Assembly: GCA_037176705.1 (NCBI GenBank)
Contig: CM073891.1
Coordinates: forward strand, 50,904,571-50,968,570
Source: Molossus alvarezi
Lineage: Eukaryota; Chordata; Mammalia; Chiroptera; Molossidae
DNA length: 64,000 nt
Direction of reading: 5' to 3'
The notes beneath the pieces are model-generated. The model was given only the letters and a program-made list of their open reading frames with translations. It searched no databases and was not told the DNA's origin. The translations under genes were made by a program, and so were the position numbers. Every line of letters starts with the position of its first letter. Position 1 is the stretch's first letter. Below are positions 22,141 through 33,586 of this stretch, piece after piece.

Positions 22141-24194
22141 AATCTCCAGATTATTTATCTTTTATCCAGTTTGAACTTCTGCTATCAGGAAGAAAGAGCT
22201 TTTCTTAACAAAGTGGAGTTTCCTTTCGATTATGCTTCTAGACAGGCCTGCTTCAACTGAAATAAAAATAAGACTTTAATGAAGTCCACAGGGATAAGCT
22301 AACAAAGAACTCTAAATTTTTGTCTATTTCCAGACTTTATAATTCATAGTTTGAGTCCCTTACAATAGGACACTTTTCAAACAGCTGCTTTGCATCTGTA
22401 AAAAAGATAGTTACCTTCTTAGCTACAAAAGGACCCTCATTTCTCCCAATCGAGTTTTGGATTTTAAAGTTTGAGCTGCAATATTACTCCTCTTGTACCT
22501 TGCTTCCTATGCTCTCAGCCCAGTTTTCACTCCAGTTATGTTTCAGAAAACACTCTGTGCAGGTGTCGATGACAGCACCTCATATGCACACACTTCATGT
22601 TTCTAACTCCTGGCATGGTCTCCTGGTAAAAACCATCTTGCAATCATGCCTGTGAAACTTGGAGATGTAAGAGAGCTAACACATCTTGTTATTTCTCGAC
22701 TATAGAGGATGAGAGGTGGAGAACTAATATATTCCTCTTTTTTTCTCTTGGGCAGACAATTCTGGGCACATACTCCAGTTTTCCTCAGAAGATCCTGGTG
22801 GGATCAAACCCATGTTGTCCACCGTGATGACCAACTTTAGAAAGCACCCTTGTATTGCTTCTCCCTTACATTTTGGGTTTGGTTCTCCCAGGTCTTCCAC
22901 CTTGATTCTGGGGATTAGTTCTTACATTATACTACCTAGCTCTCAAATACTTGTCCTTGGCTAGTCTTTCTGGAACAGAACTCAGCCTAAGGCACCTCCA
23001 CTTTCATACAAAATCATTGTTTTATTTGAAATTTTGCTAGTAATTGACAGGCCCTCAGGATACATTAGTATAGTTGGAGTCACTTAAATAATTCTATGAA
23101 AATTTTAGCCCCATGGCTTTTCTCTGCTTTAATCTAAATCATTTCCTTCAGGTAGACAATCCTCACACAGTGTGAAACTTACTAGCAGCAACTCCTGGTT
23201 TAGATCTTCTCCTCTAAGGGAAACTCATTAGAAAAAAAATGCTTCTTTTCCAAGGGTTTCACCAAAAGTCTCATTTGTGTTTAATTGGTCAGGTTTGCAT
23301 CACATCACAGGTTCCTATTAGTCACTGGAAAGGACATGGAAGGCTTTGATGACTGGAGTGATTAAAGGAGGAGTAGGGAGAAGTGTGGTTCCCCCCAAAA
23401 GATCAGTTTACTGTTCTAAAATAACAGCACATAAGTAATACGTATTGTTGCTTTTTATCCTCCTCCTCTTGCTCTCTCTGTTATTTTAGCAATATATACT
23501 TTTGTAAGTGATTTTATAGCTATACTTTAAATTGGCTTCTTTGTTTATTATGCTTTACTTTATCTTGTAAAGGACAATGGGATATTTTTTAAAGTGTTAA
23601 AATAATTAAAATATTTGAGAAAAACAAAAATAAGGTAAACAATTATAATGAAACCAAGAGTTAGAATGGAAACCCTAAACTCATATTACAGGGCATATAT
23701 AAATTTGACTCTAAGCTTTCTAGTGATTACTATGATCGGGGACATGTGACAATAGGGAAGAAAATTTGTGGTTTCCCCACAACCAAAACAAATGAATTGT
23801 TCAGAAAATGGAAGCTATTTCTTTTACCAATACCAGAAATTCCTCCATTGGGCCTACCAATGAAACCCTGAACCATGTACAACGTATATATTCACTCATT
23901 CTTTGTAGTAAGTATATTGAAGTGCTTCATAGAACTGGGTTTTTCTATAAAGCCCTTCAGTACAAGCTCAGGGCATTATACTAAAATGTATTTAAAATAA
24001 ACAGTTCTATGAATGCCAATATACTGGAATCTGGACAGATAGTTCTTAAATAATTTGATTTAATTCAGGAATAAAATGCCAAAATTCGAGAGCAATTTTT
24101 CACTAAGTATGGTACAATGAGCATTAAGCTCTGGCAACCTCCACTGAAACAGGACGCAAAAGAACAATCACAGTTAATGAGTGTGATATAATTA
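22141..24194. other. Stretch without an assigned feature
   Basis: About 2 kb of mixed AT-rich sequence with no long ORF. I recognised no repeat ends or exon-like segments. Confidence 0.3.
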
Positions 24195-24410
24195 CATACC
24201 ACAGTAACTGCCAGGACTCTCTAAGTGTTTTATATATACCAATTCATGTTTACCATCCGGTAACCTGTGAAGTAGGTACTGCTAGAATACCCAATAAACA
24301 GATGAGAAAACAAAGGCACAGAAAACAAAACCACACAGCTAGTAAATGACAGTGCTGGACGTCAGACATAAGCAAGTTCAGCTCCAGAGTCAGCTACTTT
24401 GCCTTTCTAA
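24195..24410 (-). repeat. MIR SINE
   Basis: Read backwards this follows the MIR consensus: cagatgagaaaacaaaggcacag, then cacacagctagtaaatgac, then ctccagagtcagct. The orientation is that of MIR on the minus strand. Confidence 0.85.
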
Positions 24411-24849
24411 CATGGAAAAGGGCCCTCCCAAAAAAAGGAAGGGAGGTTTTAAGATCTCAAAATATCTTTTTTTGCAGATAAACTAATGTGGAAACGTACA
24501 TTTTGGTATCTTTCCCAGCAGAATGACATTTGCTCAGATTGTTAATACAGGCCAGGGCCTCAGCCTCCATCACTTCTGCTAATTTGTGTGGACAAGTTCT
24601 ACCTCAAGGCAGCCCACCCTGCTACTCTAATCTCCTCACCAAGAGTAGGTATCCAGGACTAGACTTTTTCTTCCTGCCATGAGGTCAGAGCATCTGCTTG
24701 CCAGTGGTCCCCTGCCAGCAATTTGTTTATGCCTAAGTAAATAACAAACTTTGAATTGCTATTATTGGCTTGGTGGTATGTTTTCATCCTGCTACCATAA
24801 ATGAGAGAAAGCAGTAGACCAAGCAAGGAGTTGAGCCACGTGGTAACAT

Positions 24850-26095
24850 ATGATTAACAAACTACCTTAATGACTCCAATAAAAATAAATCAGAAATATC
24901 TCACGTAACACCCACTTAAAATAGTGAATGGTGTTCTATTCCACTATCGATAATGAACAGCAAAGTAAGCTACAACTGATGTTCCATTTAAAATAGCAAA
25001 ACAAAAGAATCTCTTCCCCCCCCCCCAAATATAGAATATCTAGGAGTTAGCTATAAGCACTTTAGAAGACTGTTCTTAGTTAGGCCATAATACACAGCTT
25101 AAATAAATAGAGAGAAATAATATATTCCTAAAAGAGATGACTTAATATTATAAAGATGTTAATTCTCAAATTTAACTATAACTTCAAAATAATTGCAATA
25201 AAACTCAAGACTTTGAAGAATTATGAGATTATGCTAAACATTTGTATGAAAGAGTTGAAGTCCATGACTAACTAAAGCTACAAAGAGGAAAACTGAGACG
25301 AGGCCTACGTCACCAGATATTAAACCAGCCGCAGAGCCAGCATCATGGAAGTACCGTGGTACTGATGCAGCAGCAGAAAAATATGCCAACACTGTCTTCT
25401 ACACTGAGCATAGGATTAAGGAAGAACTGAACTTCAGGGAGAAAAGATTATTTAGTAGATGGCATTGGAAAAACCTGGCTGAATTTGTGGAGAAAAATAA
25501 AGTTGCATCACTACCTACATTATATACAAAGGAAATTTTAGATCAAATGAATACTCAGATATGAAGTCAAATATAAAACCTAAGCAGAAAAGTTAAAAAT
25601 ATTACAATTAAAAGTAGATTGGAATATATAAAATTTTAGACTTTTTGTTAAAGAAAACTTGTTGGAGAATAGAAGAAGTATTTGCTATGCTTAAAACAAA
25701 GACTATCTAGAAAATACAAGAAATTCTGCAAATCGGAAGGAAGACCTTGGAAATCCAAGTGAAATGGGCAAAAGTTATAACTAGGTAGTTCATAGCAAGG
25801 TTGAAAAGGTACTATGTCACATTATTAAACTACAAATTTAAACTTAAACAATATCAGGATTCCATAAGATTAGAATTATGCCAGAAAAATGCCAAGTATT
25901 TATAAATGTGTATGAAGTGGAAACTCTTGTGCTCCATGCTCTGCTGGTAGAAGTTTAGACTGCCCCAGATATCTGATAGTATTTAGGGAACATGCTTTCT
26001 AAAAATTAATATACCTCTGAACCAATAATTTTATTCTTTGTTCTATATTCCTTATTATATACTCACTAGTCCATACCGGAATATTTTTTAAAAAT
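24850..26095 (+). repeat. Old L1 (ORF2 C-terminal region), plus strand
   Basis: Diverged sequence with L1 ORF2 landmarks in order. Thumb/linker words come first (agacttaatattataaagatgttaattct near 25140). The region equivalent to tggtactggcataaa is near 25355, and ggcattggaaaaacctggct near 25460. The segment that encodes IEKWAKD is near 25770 (aaatgggcaaaag), and the cysteine-rich tail region is near 25930. An 11-base C-run (25016-25026) interrupts it. There are many stops. It is an L1M-age relic in the opposite orientation to most L1 in the window. Confidence 0.75.
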
Positions 26096-26103
26096 TAATG
26101 ACA

Positions 26104-26262
26104 TTCTCTGGCTGGTTTTCTCAGTGGTTAGAGCACAAGCCTACAGACCAAAGAGTTGCAGGGTCAATTCTGATCAAGGGCTGGTACATCGGTTGCTGTT
26201 CAGTCCCTGGTCCTGGTCAGGGTCATGCGGGAGGCAACCATTCTAAGTGTCCTTCTCACATT

Positions 26263-26308
<46 letters not shown>

Positions 26309-26361
26309 TCCTTCCCAGTGTATCAGAAAATTGATGTAAAAATATACTCTAATGAGGATTT
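26104..26361 (+). repeat. VES-type SINE (B) with expanded (TC)n
   Basis: Head ctctggctggttttctcagtggttagag, B-box-like gggtcaattctg, and a (TC)n run of about 42 bp at 26265-26306. The tail atactctaatgaggatttttt is a diverged form of the gggtgaggat type. The left edge abuts the old L1. Confidence 0.9.
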
Positions 26362-26639
26362 TTTAAGAAGATTAGTGAACAGGAGAGTTGGAAGTAATCA
26401 AGGTATTTAGCCCAAGGCAACTATATAATAAGCTGGGATGATGGCACATCTTGGTGTAGCATGAATGAAGCATTTAGGAGTGGTGAACTTAATATACATA
26501 CACCAGTCCAAATGGATTGTGAAGCCGTGCTGAGTGGAAGAGTTAGGGGTACAAATCTTATCACAAGATCATTTATTTCAATGAAAAATAGATACACATA
26601 AAAAGTAACTTAGCATTTCTTATAGAAATGTAGTTATTC

Positions 26640-26893
26640 GCCCTGGCCAGTTTTGCTCAGCGGTTAGAGCGTCGGCCTGCGGTCCGGAGAGACCCAGATT
26701 CGGTTCCCGCTAAGGGCACGTACTTCGGTTGCAGTTTGTCCCCGGCCCTGGTTGGTCATGGGGGTGGCAGCCACTCGATGTGTCCCTTCACGTCGATGTT
26801 TCTCACTCTCTCTCCCTTCCTCTCTCTCCCTCCCGCTCTATCTGTACAAAAAATGGAAAAATATCCTCGGGTGAGGATAAAAAAAAAAAAAAA
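26640..26893 (+). repeat. Young VES-type SINE (B), full length
   Basis: The best-preserved copy here. It is flanked by a perfect 16-bp duplication, agaaatgtagttattc (26624-26639 and 26894-26909). The tRNA-like head keeps its A-box region (ctcagcggttagagcgtcgg) and a B-box-like region (gattcggttcccgc), and several CpG dinucleotides remain undecayed. Tail cctcgggtgaggat is followed by about 17 A. Confidence 0.96.
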
Positions 26894-27019
26894 AGAAATG
26901 TAGTTATTCAAGGGTACATATTAAAACAGAGTGCAACTGTCAGTGGAAGGAGAGAATAAATAGAAGTAGGAATTATGGCTCGAGGAGGAAAAAATTAATA
27001 AGGAAATAAAAGAAAAATG

Positions 27020-27540
27020 GGTATTTGTCCTGGCTATTATTGCTATGTAACAAGTCTTCCCTACATTTAGTGATAAAACAACAGTATTTATTACACTCAC
27101 AGATAAGTAAGTTAGGAATTAAGAAGGGCTACACTATGTCTGAGGATTCAGCTTAGTGATTCAAACGGCTGGAGATGTACACATCTGGGGGTGGATGATC
27201 TATTTCCAAGATGATGTCTTCACTCACATGTTTTGAATCAAAGATGAAATGACTTAAAGCTGCCCCAGCTGGAACAGAACCAATCATCAGCACACTTACA
27301 CGTGGCCTCTCTATGTGGCTAATGCTTCTCCCATCCCGATGCCTGGGTTCTGGGTGTTCTAAGAAAACCAAGTGGAAAGAGACTGGTTCTGGGTGTTCTA
27401 AGAAAACCAAGTGGAAAGAGACTGGTTCTGGGTGTTCTAAGAAAACCAAGTGGAAAGAGACTGCATGGACTTTAGTGACCTACTCTCCAGAGTCACATAG
27501 TATCAATTCCACCATACTTTGTGGTTGAAGAAGTTACAAC
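27020..27540. repeat. Old interspersed repeat (family not assigned) carrying a minisatellite
   Basis: Words such as cctggctattattgctatgtaac, gataaaacaacagtatttatta and tccaagatgatgtcttcactcacatg are shared with a common old mammalian repeat I cannot name securely. It may be of MaLR/LTR or DNA-transposon type. The 39-bp tandem array at 27346-27462 has expanded inside it. Confidence 0.45.
27346..27462 (+). repeat. 39-bp minisatellite, three perfect copies
   Basis: A 39-bp unit beginning ggttctgggtgttctaagaa repeats exactly three times at 27346-27384, 27385-27423 and 27424-27462. Because 39 is a multiple of three, both strands show a 13-residue repeated peptide in chance ORFs. No protein is implied. 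Confidence 0.97.
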
Positions 27541-27738
27541 CCCACTCTGATATAAGAAGTGGAATATAGACTCCACCTCTCAATAGAAGGAGTTAAAAGA
27601 AAAGCAAGTGGAATTGAAGAGCTAGTTGAGGTCATCTGGGGAAAATACAATCTGTCAAAATTGTTTCATCATAGATGATGATAATGTTCAATGAACTACA
27701 TAATATTATTTAATCAACTCTCCTTCTGAAATCCACTC

Positions 27739-27740
<2 letters not shown>

Positions 27741-27774
<34 letters not shown>
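27741..27774 (+). repeat. (AC)n microsatellite
   Basis: About 17 uninterrupted AC units. Confidence 0.97.
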
Positions 27775-27777
<3 letters not shown>

Positions 27778-27789
27778 CAAATCTGACCT

Positions 27790-28760
27790 AAATGGTGGCA
27801 GGAAGTGAAGAGAAAACTTCAGAGAAAGCTTTTGCCCTTGAGGTGAGATCTAAAGTTTGAGTAGGAATTAGTAGAAAAAGAGGGAAGAGTATTGCAGGTA
27901 GAGGGGACAGCATGCGTCAAGGCCTGGCAGTCAGAGGAGCCATGGTTGTGGCATACACTAGAAAGTGGACAAGGTGAGGATGATTGGGGAAAAGAGAGAG
28001 AGGGAGAGAGAATCCAAGTAATTTGGGTCACATGAAAAATGTTGCTTCCTGCTCTGGCCGGTTTGGCTCAGCAGCTAGAGTGTCGGTCTGCAGAGCAAAG
28101 AATCCCGGGTTTGATTCCAGCCAAAGGCACATACCTTGGTTGCAATTCATCTCTGGCTCTGGTCAGGTTCGTGCGGGAGGCAGGTAATCGATGTGTCTCT
28201 CTTACATTGATGTTTCTCTTTCTCTCTCTCCCCCACTCCTCTTCTCACTCTATCTGAAGATATTTGGAAACATATCCTTGGGTGAGGATTAAAAACAAAC
28301 AAACAAAAAAATGTTGCTTCCCATTATAAAAGGAAAAGTAAGCAATAGGAAATTAAAAAAATTAATAACTGAATTGTATGTTTTGACAAGATTCCTCTTT
28401 CTGTAGTGTGTCAAATGAATAGGAGGCAGATCAGAGTAGGCATAGGAAGGCTAACTTATAGAATAATAATGTAATCAAAAGAAGAGATAAAAGTTACTTG
28501 AAATAAAATGGGAAGAGTGGAAGTAGAAAGATACATACCTGTTCATGGTAGTGATATCATGGGAATGTTATTGAATAAGAAAGAGGAGGAAGTGAGAGTT
28601 ATCAAGGATAACTCCTGAAGTGAGTAACTGGATAGGCCAACATTTTTCTGGGGGAGAGGAAGCTGGTTAGGGGCAGTTTATAAATTTAGGCTTGCTTGTG
28701 GATTTTGAATATCTAGGCTTCACAGTAGAGATATCAGATGAAGTAAAATTTTGGAGATTT
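27790..28760 (-). repeat. L2 (LINE2), split by a VES SINE
   Basis: Reverse-orientation L2 words occur at 27,830-27,980 (agagtattgcaggtagaggg, gtcaaggcctggcag) and continue after the SINE (28050-28306) at about 28,380-28,760. The second part includes atcaaggataactcctgaag, which corresponds to the L2 segment normally reading atcaaggatgactcccagg. Heavily diverged. Confidence 0.65.
28050..28306 (+). repeat. VES-type SINE (B) inserted in L2
   Basis: Head gctctggccggtttggctcag, B-box-like gggtttgattcc, a CT run, tail ccttgggtgaggat and an AAAC-rich tail. Perfect 15-bp duplication aaaaatgttgcttcc at 28035-28049 and 28307-28321. Confidence 0.95.
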
Positions 28761-29189
28761 TTATGTAAGTATAGCTTGCTATGCATTTGGAAAAAATATT
28801 ACCTGTGAAGATTTTAAAGTTCCATTAATTTTTTCTAAAATATTTGATCATAGAGTCTTCCTTTGATGTATCACTTATAAAATCATATAGAATAATTGAA
28901 ATGAACAAATATTTTAAAACATTGTCTTATAAAATAGATGGGTACATATTCTTCGGGAAACACACCATTATAGTATCTTTTGGTCCATCTTTTAAATTGT
29001 TTGGAAAGGCAATTTATCTGAGATGAAAAAGAATGACAGATACTTAGAATACAACTAACCTACAATGGCTGGTAAGTTTGGAATCACATTTCAACAAACT
29101 GGTGAAGCTGGAAGAGTAACATCATCTTGAGAAATTTGAGCTACCTGATATTAATAATAATGTATAGATAAAAATGGAGATTTTAATAT
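28761..29189. other. Stretch without an assigned feature
   Basis: AT-rich sequence with one 60-codon chance ORF (28844-29026). Confidence 0.3.
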
Positions 29190-29350
29190 GCTTAGCACTT
29201 TACATTCATATAGTCAAAACAATCCTGAGTTAAGTAACAGTATTATTTTTACTTTAAATATTAGGAAACAGACACAGGGAAGTTATAGTCCTTACAAAAT
29301 ATTACCTGTAAGTAAAAAAGCCAGGATATAAATTTAGGATATTCCTACCC
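29190..29350 (-). repeat. MIR SINE, diverged
   Basis: Reverse MIR order: gcactttacattcatatagtc, ttaggaaacagacacaggga, then a segment equivalent to gccaggatttgaa. Core only. Confidence 0.6.
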
Positions 29351-30025
29351 ATATAATAGACAACTCAATATCTTCATGAAAGGAAGACATGAAAGTATTC
29401 TTGAGAAACACTATCTAGCATTTTATGTTGCATTTCAAACAACAACAACAACAACTAATGAACTGTATATAATAAGAGTTACTGAAATTTGAAAAATTAG
29501 AAAACTGCAAAGTCTAATAAATTTGGATTAGTCTTCTAAAATTAATCAAGTAGAGCGTTTCAGATGATTTTCTCTATCTTATCTGGAATGAGGTGTGGAG
29601 GGTAGGCAAATCATGAATTATTTAGCTATAACACTATGAATAATATCTAAGGGAAAAATATCTAGACATGAGACTTGGAATCTGCTTTGAGAGAACTGGA
29701 GCTTCTCATTGGTCTTTAAGCCAGAAATGTTGAAATTGGAGAGGGTATCATTATATATTAGAATGCCTTATTTTTAGCACCTTTCTTGGGAGAGAATTTT
29801 TGGGAGGCCTTGCACTTTAGCAACTGAGAGTATACTATCCTTAAGGCAATGTTCAGATAATACTTCAAAGTATTTTTTTCACTATTTTATGGAGAAATAT
29901 ACTTTTTGCAAACATTTTTAAAGTGGCATTTTATAATGCTTACAGATAGATTTTTGTTACTTGTATTAAAAAGTAAAATTAAAATGCTAAATGGTAGCTA
30001 TTAATTGGGCATAAAACAATGCTAT
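29351..30025. other. Stretch without an assigned feature
   Basis: AT-rich sequence with a short (AAC)n near 29439-29455. Nothing else recognised. Confidence 0.3.
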
Positions 30026-30268
30026 CAGTGGTGGAGAAACTTTATCAGCCAAGGGCCATTTGGGTATTTATAACATCATTTGCAGGCCATACAAAATTAT
30101 CAACTTAAAAACTGACCTGCTATATTTCATCAAATATTTAATGAACTCACCCCCCGCCCCCCTCCATATAATGGCTGAAACTGTTTCTCTTTGGTGAGGT
30201 GTGTGATCTTAGCTGGTATTGATTTCGTGAGCCCTATACAGCTCACGGGCAGGCCGTTCCCCACCATG
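30026..30268. mobile_element. hAT-like non-autonomous DNA transposon (MITE)
   Basis: The left end cagtggtggagaaac and the reverse complement of the right end (catggtggggaac) form short terminal inverted repeats of the CAGnGGTGGGGAA kind used by hAT MITEs. The 243-bp interior contains gccaagggccatttgggtat and gagccctatacagctcacggg, which I associate with a hAT-type MITE seen in bats. The 8-bp flanks aatgctat and gtacctat match only in their last four bases, so the duplication is decayed or the edge is off by a base or two. No transposase is encoded. Confidence 0.65.
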
Positions 30269-31894
30269 GTACCTATAGGAGTGTTTTTGATATAGAAGAA
30301 AATACATTTAAATGCTGTGATTAACTGATACAATTAAGAAAATGTTCTTTAATTTTCTGATTGGGAATCATCTCTGGTGCAAAGTAGGCTTATGATTACT
30401 TGTCTTACAACTTTTATCACTATTTTTCTTTGACTTGTACACTATTAATCACATTCTTCAGCCTCCAGGGAACTCAAACCATCCACCACTCTATTTGTAG
30501 GGGAAACAAGCCCTGAAAGAGTACTGAGAGTCAAAGGCTCTAGAACAGAGTACTCAGGACGTCCACTTAGGTTGCTCGTCCACAGAGTTGAGCTTCAAGA
30601 TGAGGCAAATAGCTGAATTAGATGAGTACATTTTCTTTCCTTAGGTCTCTTCTGAATGAAACACATTTGCATTCCTTTCTCTAATATAATTTACATGGTA
30701 AAATAAATATAATTTTTTTCTTTTTAAAATAACTTAGGTATCTACCTCTTTCCTTGAACGATCCAATTAGGACAGAGTGGCGCAAACAAAAATAAAAATA
30801 GTGGACGTTGGCTTAAGGATTCTCTCCTTTCTAACTTATGAGCTATTATTCTAGTCCTTATCTTTCCATAGAATTTGTGTGCTCCAGAAGACAAGAATCA
30901 TAGTGTAGTCCCAGGTAAAACACACTCAGAAACAACCATTGTCTCCAGCTAGTATCTTAAGGTAAAGCTTCAAGAAAAGCCCTGACGGATAATACATGGT
31001 TTGGTGGAGCTCGCCAACATAGACGCCTGAATAGAATCTGGACTCAAACACTAGAAATCAATAAAGAACAAATTTGCCTCAAGCATGGTCTTCAACCAAA
31101 ATGCAAATCAAATTTTATTTTCATTTCATACTTTTAGCTAGCAGAATAAGTCTAAAATAATGAAGAACATAAAATATTTGAATTATGAATCTCAAAATCA
31201 CAATCCATAAGTGTATTTTCCTCCCCAAACAAAATTTTACCAATCTATATTGAAACATTAAAATTCATATGGTTTTGAAAATTGTCAGAAAAATAAACTC
31301 ATAACCCATAGTGTTTTATTTGATTTCTAGTCCCCATATTTATGAAGATATACCATGGACACACTTTTCAGCTCACAACTTATTTATCTTAACTTTCCTA
31401 TCCTATAAAGTGGAAATAATTCTGCTTCATTAGATAAACTGTCTTGGTAACAAGCCACTTTACAATAATTCTGCTTTGACCATCTGCCTTTGTATCTGAG
31501 TCCTACCTTGTTCCTATGATCAAATCTCTGCCTTAAACCACCATTTCCTTTGCTTCATGCTACATTTATGATGTTAATGCTTGATAATCTACTTTTCTTG
31601 GTATACTGGTTTCTCTGGGACTTGAATATTATACTATCCTTATCAGTATTCCTTGAAACCTTATAAATATGCCTTCAAAATTCTGTCTCATCATTGGAGT
31701 CTCATTTTTCGCTCTTAGGCACACTGATACTGTTCATTGCCTATCTGGATCCAATGCTGTCTCATAGCATACTAATAAGTTTCCCTGATCACCTTTTGAA
31801 AGTCTCACTAGTTGTTTCTGGATGAATTTCCATGTAATGTTGCCAGTTATTATTTATTCCAAATCTAGGCTCTATATGCCCAGCTGGTCTACCT
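30269..31894. other. Stretch without an assigned feature
   Basis: Mixed AT-rich sequence. 31,480-31,820 is pyrimidine-rich and might be a very old L2, but I cannot support it. Confidence 0.3.
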
Positions 31895-32060
31895 ATAATG
31901 TAATGAAATCACAGATCTGGGTTCAATGTTTGGTCCTGATACTTAACCAGGTGTCTGACTTGGGCAAATTACTTAACCTCATTGATATGTATCTTTCATC
32001 TTCAAAATGAGGATAGAGATTAATAATCTATGATTTAATATCTAATTAATATAGAGAGTT
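31895..32060 (+). repeat. MIR SINE, diverged
   Basis: The plus-strand MIR order is visible: agatctgggttcaatg, then gacttgggcaaattacttaacctc, then tcatcttcaaaatgaggatag. Confidence 0.75.
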
Positions 32061-32143
32061 GGTGATAGAGATATGGAAACTATATAGATAAATATGTTGT
32101 ATGAATTAAGCCCTAAATTTATGGAAAGGCACTGAATTCAGCT

Positions 32144-32393
32144 TTTTTTTTTTTATCCTCACCAGAGGACATTTTTGCATTTATCTTCAGACAGAGCGGG
32201 AAGGAGAAAGGGAGGAAGTGAGAGAGAGAAACATCAATGTGAGAGAGACACATCAAGTGGTTGCCACCCACACAACTCCAATCGGGGCCGGGGGCAAACT
32301 GCAACTGAGGTATGTGCCCTTAGCAGGAACCGAACCCAGGTCTCTCTTGACTGTGGACTGATGCTCTAACCACTGAACAAAACTGGCCAGGGC
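32144..32393 (-). repeat. VES-type SINE (B)
   Basis: Minus-strand VES. The A-tail (T-run from 32144) is followed by atcctcaccagaggac (tail of the gggtgaggat type), the CT-run complement, body and head (ctggccagggc at the right). Duplication tgaattcagct / tgaactcagct at 32133-32143 and 32394-32404 differs by one base. Confidence 0.94.
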
Positions 32394-32404
32394 TGAACTC
32401 AGCT

Positions 32405-33171
32405 CTTTATAAGAATAATAACAATGTAGAGATTTCCATGATTTCCATTTAAATGGCTTACTAACATCTTAGAGTGTTTCTGACTCCAGACATAATAACT
32501 ACTATGATCTACCTTATACTACTATTGTAAAAAAGTACAGATAAAGCACTTAGCATAGTCCCTGGCTTCTAAGTTTCACCTCTACCTTCACTTGTGCCTG
32601 GGTCTAATACAGACAAGATGCCCGTTACGCTGTATCTACTACTCAAATGTAGTCTCTTTTTGACTTGTCCTAATTAACAGGGCACATACTGTAACACTGT
32701 CACTAGATAATGTTGCTTTTCTTGACTGCATCTGTTCCTTCCTTATACTTTATTTATATCCCAGGTGATTCCTTTCTATTTCCTACACCCAAACTTTTGT
32801 ATTTACCAAAACACTGCAGTAATTATATTGCAAATACAATTATGTTTGAGGGATATTATAATTAACATGATTTTTACCTGAACTAAAACTAATGCAAGTT
32901 GTATCATCAATGTGAATTACACAAGTTAACTATATTTGGATGAGCTACATGACTTTCCATAAAATACAAGAGAGACTGACTTCTGTTGTTTATAGTTCAT
33001 ACAAAAAAAATCTCTTAAAGTGCTTTCTAAAAGCAATTTATTTGTCTGAAGTCCTTGGAATAAAATGGAAATATCATTGGCTGACGACCCAAGTCGATAC
33101 TTTTGAAACTTAATTCTACCACTACTAGATGCAGAGCAAGCAATTTGCTTAAATTATTTAAAAATGCATAT
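32405..33171. other. Stretch without an assigned feature
   Basis: AT-rich sequence. Short MIR-like words near 32,535-32,575 and 33,100-33,160 are too weak to call. Confidence 0.3.
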
Positions 33172-33440
33172 TGGTGTCCAGAACTGTGATGTTTCTGGGT
33201 ATTTACCCTTCTTGAAAGCTGCCAAGTTGGTTGGTCATAGTTTCATGGATGCTGGCAGAAGACACAAGACTCCTGGGTCAGAGACAAAGAACTTTATTAA
33301 TCATGGCACAATAGGCAGCATGAGCTTTGTGTTTGTGTTGGTTTCTGTTGTCCCCATATCCTACAGGGGTGACACAGTTGGGTACAGGTAGATGCTTCAT
33401 GTGCAGTAGGTTGGTGTCATAGTTGAGGAATCTCAAGATT
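33172..33440 (-). mobile_element. Possible LTR fragment (R/U5 region)
   Basis: On the minus strand AATAAA (33298-33293) is followed by gttctttgtctctgacccagg and gtgtcttctgcc, a sequence style typical of R/U5 in gammaretrovirus-like LTRs. Boundaries are uncertain and no target duplication or internal retroviral sequence is visible. Confidence 0.4.
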
Positions 33441-33502
33441 AAGAAACCTGAATATTTTATAATATTTTATAAAACCTGCCTGTACTTGGCTTTATTAATG
33501 GT

Positions 33503-33544
33503 GGGGGGGGGGGGGAGTGGGAAGATTGTCTTTACTATGGTAAA

Positions 33545-33584
<40 letters not shown>
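33503..33584 (+). repeat. Poly-G run and (AC)n microsatellite
   Basis: G13 at 33503-33515, and about 19 AC units at 33546-33584, separated by 30 bp. A 117-codon plus-strand ORF runs through both and is a chance frame, as its HTHT repeat shows. Confidence 0.96.

Positions 33585-33586
<2 letters not shown>

Noticed and set aside
26640..26720. tRNA gene at the well-preserved SINE head
   Set aside because: The A- and B-box-like regions belong to the tRNA-derived head of a VES element; there is no complete cloverleaf and the body and tail follow directly.
27346..27462. CRISPR-like array
   Set aside because: The units are contiguous with no spacers, and the genome is mammalian.
27313..27528. Repeat protein with 13-residue units on both strands
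   Set aside because: The period is a by-product of a 39-bp minisatellite in a decayed repeat; both strands are open, which is not expected for a real gene.
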